Below, piece by piece: positions 1-9,885 of a DNA stretch of 64,000 nucleotides. Every line of letters begins with the position of its first letter. Position 1 is the stretch's first letter. The stretch covers positions 5,994,840-6,058,839 of the forward strand of contig NW_003314262.1 of assembly GCF_000143415.4 (NCBI RefSeq), given 5' to 3'. The stretch is from Selaginella moellendorffii. Lineage: Eukaryota; Streptophyta; Lycopodiopsida; Selaginellales; Selaginellaceae. The notes under the pieces are model-generated. The model worked only from the letters and a program-made list of their open reading frames with translations, was not told the DNA's origin and ran no database searches. A program made the position numbers and the translations under genes.

Positions 1-599
1 AAAAAAGAGAGATCAAGGAGCTGCGATACTAGCTGCTACTTTGAGTGTTGTGGTTACAAATTAGAAAAGGTCCATGTGTAAAACTATATTTACTAGATAA
101 TGCTCAGTCTTGGTGAAGAATAATGGAGGTCAACAAAATACTAGTGGCCATTTGAGAATCCATGTAATTTATATTCTTCTAAATGTTACGTTTACACCTC
201 AAGGATGAATTGAGTAGGCTGAAGTAAACAAGAACCATTCAAAGTATGTAAATGCATTTATGCCGAAGAAAATGATTGTCATAGATATAGACAACATAGA
301 CACATTCCATACCTTTATATCAAGCTTGTAGATCTAGGTTGGGGGCAAGGTGATGCACTTAAACCCAACCAACTAAAGAAAGCATTAGATGTAACTATTA
401 AGGTGCATTTCAATGATAACTTGCGAAAATGGAACATAACACGGTCTAAGTCCACATTTAGCAAGAAAGCCAAACTAAAAGGGATATATGGGAAAGGGAA
501 ATTCATGAAGAGTTTATCTAAGAATGAATCTTTAGGATTTTGGAAAGGTAGATTTATAGGGGAGTCAAGCAAAAAGGGATAAATCCATTGATAAAAGAA

Positions 600-1660
600 T
601 TAGTAATATAGAAAACAATATATGTTACAATTGTGGTGAAGTAGGACACTTTTAGAAATAATATCCCTTCAGAGTCAATATGACCATTAAATTGGGTGAA
701 GTTTAAACTAAGGTATGTGATCCAATTCCTAACTCAAATTTACTCAGCACATGAGCAACGTTAGTAAAGAGTCATTTGTAACATCTATTAGCTCTCTAAA
801 GGAAGCTTAGAAATAACTTTGTTAAAATCTTTATTGATATGAGTGCTTTAGATAATTTTGTGGTTGTAAACATAGTCTGGCAAACCGGACTAATAGTGCA
901 ACAGCTAGAAGAACCAAAGATTATAAAGTTTATTTATGGTAGCCAAAGCACTGATAAAGTACTTTGATAAGTAAGAGTCAAAGTAGGAACATGGAAAGTG
1001 GATATAGATTTCACTATTTTAGACATCACGTGATCTTCAAGAAGTAGCTTTACATAGGGAAAGTAGGAACTTAGTGATGTCTGAGGAGAATGATTTAGGA
1101 TGGAGGCTTAAGATCTAAATGTAGGGCAATATAAAGTTAAAGACTCTTGTTTGAACATAGTGACTATGAGAGAACAACTTACTAAAAGAACCAAGACAAC
1201 ATTTTTGTGCTTATTTTTTAATAGGGAGTGACAAAAAGATGGGAATAAAGGAACTGACAAGATAAATATAGTAACTATTTAAGCTTTGCATGACATCAAG
1301 AATTTTGAAGATGTTATCACATTAGTAACATGGGAAGATTTTAGCAAACTTTACCTATTCTTAAAAGAGTTTGTTACACATAAGTCATCCAAAACAACAT
1401 CAAATCCTCACCAATATGATTTAAACTCCTAGAGTTCTTATTGCATATAAACAAGTGAATCAAGATGGCTTGTGAGCTTGGGAAATGACAATTTCCCTAA
1501 CCACTCAGAATTTAACCAAGATATTATCAAATTATTACTAACATCCACTACTAGAGAACAAATGATAGATAGTGTGTTTGGGAAATATATAGAGCCAAGT
1601 GACTTGAGAAAGGCTATTCTCACAACTTTAAATGACCTCTCTCTAGAAGTAAATGACTAA
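600..1660 (+). mobile_element. Decayed LTR-retroelement gag-protease remnant
   Basis: At 623-655 the plus strand encodes CYNCGEVGHF, the start of a CCHC zinc knuckle whose last Cys is lost after a stop codon. About 180 bp downstream (about 832-870) IDMSALDNFV resembles the active-site region of a retroelement aspartic protease (family form D-T/S-G-A). This order, knuckle then protease, is that of gag-pol. Many stops and frame breaks follow, and the open stretch at 1472-1660 has no clear domain. No LTR pair could be matched to it. It is a dead fragment; Ty3/gypsy affiliation is a guess. Confidence 0.5.
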
Positions 1661-2143
1661 GTTCTTTCAAGAATGAGTAACAATAACATACAAGAGCATA
1701 AATCAGATGAGACTATCCTATGGAGTTCTTAAACTTAGTAACACCATCTCAAATACTTCCACACATGCTGAACATAAAAATCAATTGTATCATAATGCTC
1801 TTATATAACATTGACATGAAAAAAAGCATGTGTAATGGCACTAACTACCATAACCAAAGCTTTACCAAATGTCATCAAAGCTAGTAAAAAAACCCTTCTA
1901 CCAAGGATCTTTTTGAAACCAACAAATGGAAATATATCATTCATTCTAAAATGGTAGTAATTCCTTATAAAGCTTGCATTTTTTGTTACAATTTGCAAAT
2001 CCCAAGGACAAACATTGCAAAATATAAAGATATTCTTATCAAGACTGGTTTTTAGCTATGGTCAACTTTATATTGGGCTCTCAAGGGGAACATCAAAGAA
2101 ACAAATTAAAATATCTAGAGAATAATGTGAGGGATAAAATTTC

Positions 2144-2746
2144 TGTAAGCTCTTGAATTTGGACTTCCCAGGAGGTCATTCAACCTAGTACTATTTAAAC
2201 CCAAGGATGCTTAACCTTAAATATCCCAAAACCCTTAATTGATTGGAAAAAGGGGTGCATTCTTGTTCATAGGCTCTTTCCCTCCATATTTCTATATTTG
2301 AAACCCTATAAATCGTCTCTCAAATCGTTCCTTTTGGTTGCTTACAATCCACTACGCTTCTTTGCAAGTTTACGCCTTTGTGAACGGAAGTTGAGAGCTG
2401 TAGCTCTCTTGAGAGCCCCACTCTCTTGACACTTTACCCCTCGAATCGAGCCCAGCAAGAGTAAACTAGACCTACCAAATGTCAATCAACATGTGGTGCG
2501 ATTCCCTTAGCCAACCAATAGAGTCGAACTCGAGACCCCTTTGATACCAAATGTAAGCTTCTGAATTTGGACTTTTTGAGAGGTCACTCAGCCTAGTATT
2601 ATTCAAACCCAAGGACGCTTAACCCCGAATATCCTAAAACCCTTAACCAATTGGAAAAGGAGGTGCACTCTTGTTCATGGGCCTTTTCCCTCTATATTTG
2701 AACCTTTATAAATTGTCTCTCAAATCGTTCCCTTTGGTTGCTTATA
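2144..2746 (-). mobile_element. TRIM element 1 (miniature LTR retrotransposon)
   Basis: Two direct repeats of about 200 bp (2144-2346 and 2552-2746) flank about 205 bp of non-coding DNA. The left repeat begins TGTAAGC and ends GCTTACA, proper LTR ends. On the minus strand, two bases inside the repeat at 2552, lies TGGTATCAAAG (plus 2539-2549), close to the initiator-Met tRNA primer-binding site used by plant TRIMs; this sets the minus orientation. The flanking five bases are ATTTC (2139-2143) and GTTTC (2747-2751), a target-site duplication with one mismatch. There is no coding capacity, so it is non-autonomous. The LTRs differ by substitutions and small indels, so the insertion is old. Confidence 0.75.
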
Positions 2747-2904
2747 GTTTCTTTTAAAACAAAATCATGTATACAAAAAATATAGTTTATAAAGAAATTT
2801 TTTAAATTGATAATATTAAAACAACATAATTACTATCTATTCTAGCTAGTCTAGCCTTCATTGTATCACCTGTTGAATATCTGCAATTATAACCTCAATA
2901 GTTT

Positions 2905-3640
2905 TGGAAACCCTAAAAGTAAAAACCCTTAGAAAAGGTGTATCCTTGTAACAAGTTGCAAGGGAAAAAGACCCCATCCCCCGCATCACTATTGCCCAAA
3001 TGTGTGGTGGCTAGCAGCACAATAGCCACTTCTGCAGCTTTTGCCATGGTGTAGGACAATCTAAAGTGGGTTTGTGAGGTCCTATCCAAGGAACTTGCAA
3101 ATGCTCTCTCACTCCTAACATGGACCATTCATAGACCATTCATGTCATCAATGTTGTCAAACGGTCAATAAATCAAGCTTGAGAGAGAGTAGAAAAGAAT
3201 CACATCAATCAATTAGTTGATTAATCAATTGCAATGATTATGCTCAATTGGAGTAAAGAAAAAAAGGCAAGACAATGTAAAAGAGGACCAAAGGACATGC
3301 GGAGAAAGCATCTAAAATCTTGACGAAGCCCTTAATGATAAATTATTAAAATTATTTAGTTTAGCAAAAAGTAGAAGACAAAATTGCAAAAGTCTATTTC
3401 TGTTCTTTTTGCAAGGGTGGTGGCAATGAGCAATATAAAGAACAATGCAACTTAGAAGGACCTTTAGTGGGGAATGGTAAACATTTCTTCTTCTTCTTCA
3501 CCAAGTTATGCTTGAGAATTTGCTCAATCTTCTCTGATTTTTTCTTCTTTGATTTCATTGTTGGGTGGAGCTCTATATGCTTGTACATGGCACTTCCTCT
3601 ATAATGCTGGTTGAACTTTGTGTTGTGTGAAGGTCTTTAG
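2905..3640 (+). pseudogene. Decayed copy of the DUF2499 gene
   Basis: This stretch aligns along its length with the intact gene at 17.5-18.1 kb: the transit-peptide region, the CTCTCTCACTCC...ACATGGACCATTCA block, the intron, the exon around GGTGGTGGCAATGA and the exon ending in the TTCTATAATGC block. Because the introns match too, it arose by DNA duplication and not by retroposition. The 5' end is shortened, and stops occur (for example GCGGCGCAG in the parent is ATGGTGTAG here). Most differences are C-to-T or G-to-A, often at parent CpG. The last exon seems to be missing after about 3640. Confidence 0.8.
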
Positions 3641-3859
3641 AATAATCTAAGTCACATTGTTCATGGGAAGTTGCAACTTCTACAAAACTCATGGCAAAAC
3701 ATTGATCCCAAATCTAAAATCAATGATAGAGTGAGGCAAATTTTGTCCTTCAATTATTGCTATATAGAAGAATATACCACATAAATATCATGCTTCTTGA
3801 GCTCATTCAAAACATGAGTCACAATTGTGGAGCTCATGTAGTGCCAAAGTGAGAGGCGC

Positions 3860-4018
3860 GGACCATACTTGAGTTCACGAGTTGAGCTCAATTTTTAATT
3901 GTAATTTAGTACAAATATTATAAACTTTAAAATTTTAAGGTTATGGCGAACCTAATAATTTAATAACTCTCTCTATATTATATAGATAAATATATTCTAA
4001 AGAACACTTCTTGTTCTA
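3860..4018. repeat. Dispersed ~160-bp repeat, copy 1
   Basis: The block from GGACCATACTTGAGTTCAC to CTTGTTCTAA recurs at 44711-44890 with about 80% similarity by eye, including the shared interior AAGGTTATGGCGAAC. It has no coding capacity and lies in AT-rich DNA in both places. It may be a non-autonomous element or an LTR piece; termini were not resolved. Confidence 0.6.
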
Positions 4019-4379
4019 ATAATTTAAATATTTACTACATGTAATGATAGGAACATTTGTTAGAACATAAAATAAAATGTTTGCAAAAAGAGAATTCTTA
4101 TCACTTCTTTAAATTTGTACTCTATACTTTCTAGCTAGTAAATGTCAAGTTTGTCAGAATTAAAAAATTATTAAATTTGAAATAAGATTCTATGTAAAGC
4201 TATATAACCATTTGAAAGGAAAAAAAAATAACCATTGATGTAAGCTTATTGCATATAAAAGAAAGATTTGGTTCTTTTTAGAATACATTCTTGAGGGGTT
4301 TGTCGTAGCATACTGTCTAGAATTTATAGATTTTCATTCACACTCTTATTCGAAAAAAAAGAAATACACACAAATATCT

Positions 4380-4790
4380 ATGGGTTCTAGTGTTGGTAAT
4401 TTTAACTCTCACAATCTTTCTTCCCAGGGTTCAAGAGCTAGGAGATGCAATAACTATCCCATTACACAGAATAACCAAACCACACAAGAGAATGAAAGAG
4501 AGGATAGTGAGGATAGTGATCATGAGTTAGAGATAAATGCAATGACAGAGGGTGCAACAAATTGGGTGAAAAAGAATGCCCTCTTACTTTTTTTTAAAAA
4601 GTGCAATTTTGCCACTTTCAAGAAGTGCCCCATATGTTTTTTAGCGTTTGGTGGAAACAATGGCAATGATCAGTATGATAGTATATATGCTGTTGCGACA
4701 CACTGCAACATCACGTACCCGAAAGACTATCATGAAATCTTTTTTGAGATGGTAAAGACAGAAATGGAGACACACGAGTACTATAGGTAG
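4380..4790 (+). CDS. Hypothetical 136-aa protein with CPIC zinc-finger-like domain
   Basis: An intact ORF preceded by a TATA-like stretch (TTGCATATAAAAG near 4250). The N-terminal half is polar and Asn/Gln/Glu-rich with an acidic patch. The C-terminal half starts with KKCPICF, followed about 21 residues later by His-Cys and then an F-x-x-x-x-K-x-E-x-x-TH-x-YY segment. A decayed homologue lies at 14.6-15.1 kb with the same CPIC, a His and Cys at similar distance, and an ELQTHTHY segment. I do not recognise the family; a C2HC-type zinc site is inferred. It is tail-to-tail with the MULE-like pseudogene, 127 bp away, so it may be a second ORF of a mobile element or a host gene fragment. Confidence 0.5.
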   Translation: MGSSVGNFNSHNLSSQGSRARRCNNYPITQNNQTTQENEREDSEDSDHELEINAMTEGATNWVKKNALLLFFKKCNFATFKKCPICFLAFGGNNGNDQYDSIYAVATHCNITYPKDYHEIFFEMVKTEMETHEYYR

Positions 4791-4917
4791 TATTGCGAAA
4801 AGAACACTCGAAAGCATATAAAATGAAAAGTGAAATAAAAAAGTATATTTTTATTAATTATATAAAGTATAATAAGTTTTATTGATAGAGAATAAACATC
4901 GATAATGTTGGAGAAAT

Positions 4918-7900
4918 CTAATTAGCTCCAAAAGTTTTTTGCAACTCAGCAATAGTAAGGCTTGCTTGGTGTATATGAATATCCACTTTAGGATCCTGGT
5001 ACAAGATGTTGATGAAAATGTAGTATATATGCTTGCAAGGAGCATATGCCTTCTCATGTTCCTCACGCTTCGTAAAGTCTGGACATGTGCAAGAAGGAAA
5101 GTCGTAAATAGCAATTGTGTACTCTTCACCTTCTGTTTTGACTATGTACTCCTTTGCAAGCACAATGATGTACTTCATGGAGAGAATCTCACACTCAAGT
5201 GTTTGAGCCAAGTTTATTTTAGCTTGCTTCTGTTTGGAGACAGTACCAATAAATTTAACTGCCTTATTTTTTGGTGCTGGCCTCCTGTGCATCTCTGTAG
5301 GAATAGTTCTGCTCCTCTCACTCATGTCTCCAACTCTCCTCTCAAGATTAAAACCAGATTTCTCAAGGTTTTCAATCTCATCCGAGGTGAGCGCGACCCC
5401 ATTAGCAACCAGCCATTCTTTAGGTACTACATCAGGTTTAGTCACTATAGTGTTTTCAAGCCGCTTTGTATGGTTGGTGTCGGTGTTGCAACAATATAGC
5501 CAGCACCATCTTGAAAATCTTGCTTGCTTTTGTTCCCCATAGAAACATGGGGCTGGAATAGAAGAAAATTTGTCACCGCAAATCCAGGCCTAACACTTGC
5601 CCTTCGGAAGCATCCCCACACACCTTACATTCGATTTTGCTGGCATGTGTCGGATTGCCCATTACTTCGGCTCCACGCTACGGTAAGCAATTTCAACCTG
5701 TTGCGATGCACTCTCTTCATCAGCTACTTGAGGTGGCTTGGTCTGAGAGCGGTGTCTTGGAGCAGAATGGTACTCGACATTAGGCCTGTGAGAGCTTTTT
5801 GCTCCAAGGTCCATACCAACATCTTCCCCAGCAAAGGAAAAATGACGCTTTGAATGGACAATCTTCATATCACCAATAGAAGCTCGGGGAGTGTACTCTA
5901 TAGATGTGCCACGGACCACTTTCTCAACTGCAATTGCCACTGTTTGGGTGGGTGGAGTTAATTTTCTCTTCATCCTATCATGTAATATCTCAATAGAAGG
6001 CCCTATTCCCATGTATCTTCCTTCCTCGAATGCCAGTGCTTTTGAAAATTGCTTTATAACACGTATCAAATCTGATAGACAGGCTTCGTATAGACTCATC
6101 TTCCCTTGCTCTGCCTCAAAGGAACACCAACTCCAATGCTTACTTTCGGAGAGATTCACAGTTGGGGTGTATGCGAGGTCCTCAAGTGGTTGATCATAAT
6201 GGAAAAGGCAATATTAAGAGGTAATAAAAGGAGAAGAAAAAATATAAACCAACCTGAAAAGAGTGATGTCCCCACTGGAACATCCTAACTTCCCACCATC
6301 CTAACCATGACTCAAGTTGTGGTAGGCAACTTACGTTTGTATAGCCATATTCACGCCACCACATTTGAATCTTGTTTGCTTTTGCCTCATGCTTTTCTTT
6401 AGAAGGTGCAACCTGCCATTGTTTGCACAACTCCTTAAATATTGATTGAAACTCTGGCTTGATAAGGTGGTAGTGCTGGTTTAGGCTTTGAACCCAATGG
6501 AACTCACAAGTCCTCTCATGACCTTCCAATGGTTGACCATTCCCAAAAACTACTCGGATACCATTCTAGTTTGCACCAACCCATCTACCATGAAACCACG
6601 AAAGTTTGCAAGCTTACCAGTCTTCTTTAGGACAATATCAGAGAGGGACTTCCAAAATATTTCCTATGTTATCTAGTCTTGTACTTTAAACTCTGTTGTT
6701 GCAATTGTTAAGTTACAATGTAGCCTATGAAAACATAAATATTATAATAATTTCAATATAATGAAAATAAAAATTACCTTGGATTATACACATGAGCTCC
6801 TATGGTTGTCCAACCGGATACACGTTTCATATGGTCAAAATGTACCCATGCATTTGCAAGGTCACTAGACCCAAACATGTCCATTCGGGAGACAAGATCT
6901 ACGCTAGAGGCAGGGCCCATGGTAAACATTTTGAAGACGAAGAGGCGCTCTTGCTCATTCACAACTTAGTCTGGAAACAAACTTCCATGGATGAACTCGT
7001 ATGAACAGGTTTGTTTCAATTCAAGGATGGAGTCAATTTTATATTGCAACTTCCCTCTCGAGATTCACACATCCAAGATTTTATCCTAAACAATATAATG
7101 TAAGAAAATTTATTATTATAACGTATGAAAAATAACAGATGTACCTCCTTAGGCTAGTAGCAGGTTGTACTCCTCGTAGTAAATCCCGCAAGCTAACCTC
7201 GTTTAGTTGAGTCTTTTGGCAACTTGAATTGAGTAAGGTATTTGCGATAAAATCCTTGAGGATGGTCTTCTGAGCATGCTTCGGAGTTGTAGATGAGTTT
7301 CTCATAATCTCTTCCTACATAGCATCTTTGAAATGGTTGAAAGAACTCCTTTGTATCCTTTCTTGCATTGGATGCATATGTGTGCCAACATGCATTGCAA
7401 CTCTTCTAGCCACTCCATCCCATGGAAGAAAGTAGTACATCTTGGCCTTGCAGATAGCACGACATAGAGGAGCATTTTTGCAGAATCAACATTTGAATCC
7501 AACAGCAATGGTGTCACAGGCTGGAAGATTGACTGTAGACCCTTCGAAAAATATAGAGTTTCTAGAGCAATCTTGATTGCATGCTTCATCCACACAATCT
7601 AAGTGCCCGCTACAATGAACTATAGATACTGTGCCTTCAAAATGTTGGAAGTGTGTGGTCTTGATCTTGCACCAATTGTGGACATCCTGCTTGATTTCCA
7701 TCCCCTTCCGTTTGGAACTTGTGTTGCTGACAAGAGGTGGTAGCTCGAAGAAAATGTTGCCGTTGTAGGAGGATGGAAACTCACTCACAAGCCTATACAA
7801 AAACAAGTGCATGTTGATTGAGAGGCGTGAAAACTAGAAAGCATTGCTAACGACTTTGAATATTGCTAAAGTTGGAGCTGAAGCTGGAGCTGGAGCTAGT

Positions 7901-8265
7901 GAATTTGGCACCGACACTAGCATGACTTCTCCACTTGAACTAGAAGAGGACAAGACGATAACGATTGACTCTTGCTTCACATTCACTTTGGCTGGAGCTC
8001 ATTTTGGCATTTTGACTGGAGATCTAAACACTTGAATCTCCTTTGACTTGGAATTTCGTAAATCCCATTGTTGTCCACCCTCACCCACACCAGAAAGAAG
8101 AAACTCTGAGTATGCAACTATATCGGTGTTGTTGCGGATCACAGCCTCTAAAGAAATAGAGCCAAGACAAAGATCAAAAAGCCGACATAAAAAACTTTCA
8201 GAAACAATACTCTAAGAGAATGAAAGAGGTGGGTGATCTTGAAAATGAAGAAGAAACCTCTCCAT
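4918..8265 (-). pseudogene. MULE-like transposase with SWIM zinc finger, decayed
   Basis: Read on the minus strand in several frames. An N-terminal segment (about 7812-7490) is rich in Cys and carries a GNIFFELPPL motif. HMKRVSGWTTIGAHVYNP (about 6840-6780) follows, then GFMVDG near 6590, which fits the second-Asp region of a MULE DDE domain. RTCEFHWVQSLNQHY (about 6510-6465) and the Trp-rich WWREYGY/WLGWWEV part come next. The C-terminus has SCTCPDF...APCKHIYY (about 5110-5030), a CxC...CxH SWIM zinc finger, and ends at TAA 4918. In-frame stops and frame changes occur throughout, so it is dead. Start at 8265 is the first ATG in a suitable frame and is tentative. Terminal inverted repeats were not found. 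Confidence 0.65.
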
Positions 8266-8269
8266 CTTT

Positions 8270-9130
8270 CTCAATAGGTTTTGGAGTTCTCTCTCTTTAT
8301 GCTACTTGTAAAAATCCATAGTGAAACATAATTGAAATTTAAATAAAGTAATAAGAAGACAACGTACAAAATGAATTTAAATTCTATAGCAAATTTAACA
8401 TGTTCAAGTGTGACAGTATTAATATTACTGTCATCTATTATGATGTCTGATGCATGTATATACATAGATCCAAGGAAAGATTTTCAGCACGTGAAGTTTG
8501 ATAGTTAATGATGATACTAGTAATGACATTCTGCTATAACATGTTAAACCAAGAGATCCAATCTAACTATCAGCACATGTGATATATCAAGTTGTCAAAT
8601 TTTAAGTGGTAGATGATAATAAATCTTGTCAAATCTTATTTTTCAATGACAGATATAATTCGTAGTACAACTCAAGTTTTATCCATAATTGTGAACACTG
8701 CTCAATGACATTTAAAGCACGTGCCTATTGTTTAGGATCTAGTACAACACAAAATAAATTTCTGGATGAGGATTCATCCATTCATAGATGGATATAGTAC
8801 AACATATTTTAACATGCCTTATTTATACTCTTTAAAGTTCTTGTAACGATTCCAAAATATGTACAAAATATTGATGAGAATGCATCCTATCTAGATAATT
8901 TGTAAAATATAATATCATATCTCTAATAACAAAAATGTTGATAGGTGCTAGTTATACCATCATTAAAATATACAAAATAAAGAAGCATAATTTACATATA
9001 ATAATAATGATAAGATAAAATAAGACCAAAGATATTGTGATGGTTGAGATTTAGGTTATTCGGAATGAACAGCCAGGATTAGAGATTGGTTATGGTTAGG
9101 GCAGTCATCAGGATTAGGGTTAGGGTAGCT
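8270..9130. other. AT-rich intergenic, no gene seen
   Basis: Strongly AT-rich DNA with no ORF of note and no recognised element. It ends in a short G-rich stretch with GGATTAGGGTTAGGG (about 9110-9125), only two telomere-like units. Confidence 0.6.
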
Positions 9131-9179
9131 GCCAAGATTAGGTCACTGTTTGCACCGTGAGTGGAGCGCGCAAGAGATC

Positions 9180-9377
9180 GAGAGATTGAGCGCATGAGCG
9201 CGAGAGATTGAGCGCACGAGCAGGAGAGTTTGAGCGCGCGAGCGGGAGAGATTGAGGGCACGAGCAGGAGAGTTTGAGCGCACGAGCGGGAGAGATTGAG
9301 TGCGCGAGCGCGAGAGTTTGAGTGTGCGAGCCGGAGAGATTTAGCACGCGAGCGGGAGAGATTGAGCGCACAAGAAA
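9180..9377. repeat. 22-bp tandem repeat, nine units
   Basis: Nine head-to-tail 22-bp units of the form GAGAGATTGAGCGCACGAGC plus two bases, drifting mainly at A/T, C/T and G/C positions. The unit length is not a multiple of three, so the minus-strand Leu/Ser/Arg-rich ORFs across it are artefacts. It is rich in CpG, unlike its AT-rich surroundings, and lies just upstream of the ATG proposed for the ParB-methyltransferase-like gene, so it would sit in the promoter or leader. Confidence 0.85.
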
Positions 9378-9504
9378 TCCAGCACAATCAAGAAATCAGG
9401 GGAGGAAAGATGCCACCAAGGGTGAGTTTCGATTTGATTGCTTCCACTTCCATTTTTTTATTCCCATTTCTTCCATTTTTTCTTCTTGATTGCTTCTTTG
9501 CTGG

Positions 9505-9885
9505 CTGAGGTCGAGCTCGAGCCAGCCACTTCGGGCAGTTTTGCTCGCCGAGGGGCTGAGGTTATTTGAATAACCTCGGCCCCTCGGGTGGCCAAACTGC
9601 CTGAGGTCGAGCTCGGGCCCGCCACCTCAGGTAGTTTTGCTCGCTAAAGGGCCGAGGTTATTTGAATAACCTCGGCCCCTCAGGTGGCAAAACTGCCCGA
9701 GGTCAAGCTCGAGTTGGCCACCTCAGGCACTTTGGCTGCCCAAGGGGCCAAGGTTATTCAAATAACCTTGGCCCCTCTGGCCCCTAAAGTGCCCGAGCTC
9801 GACCTCAGGCACTTTAGGGGCCGGAGGGGCTGAGGTTATTTGAATAACCTCAGCCCCCTGGGCAGCCAAAGTGCCTGAGGTGGAG
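9505..9885. repeat. Nested palindrome array inside first intron
   Basis: Four hairpin-forming cores GAGGTTATTTGAATAACCTC (or equivalent) occur about 90-100 bp apart, near 9551-9582, 9646-9680, 9735-9776 and 9823-9858, separated by GC-rich spacers with GAGCTCG and GGCACTTT. The last two cores lie in opposed arms of a larger near-palindrome (about 9719-9881) centred near 9800. The array falls between the exon 1 donor (9422) and exon 2 acceptor (9977) of the decayed ParB-methyltransferase gene. No coding capacity was found. Confidence 0.8.

Noticed and set aside
9100-9130. Telomere-like TTAGGGTTAGGG
   Set aside because: Only two units; not a telomeric array.
9079-9387. Leu/Ser-rich ORFs on the minus strand over the 22-bp repeats
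   Set aside because: Products of a 22-bp repeat read in changing frames; no coding character.
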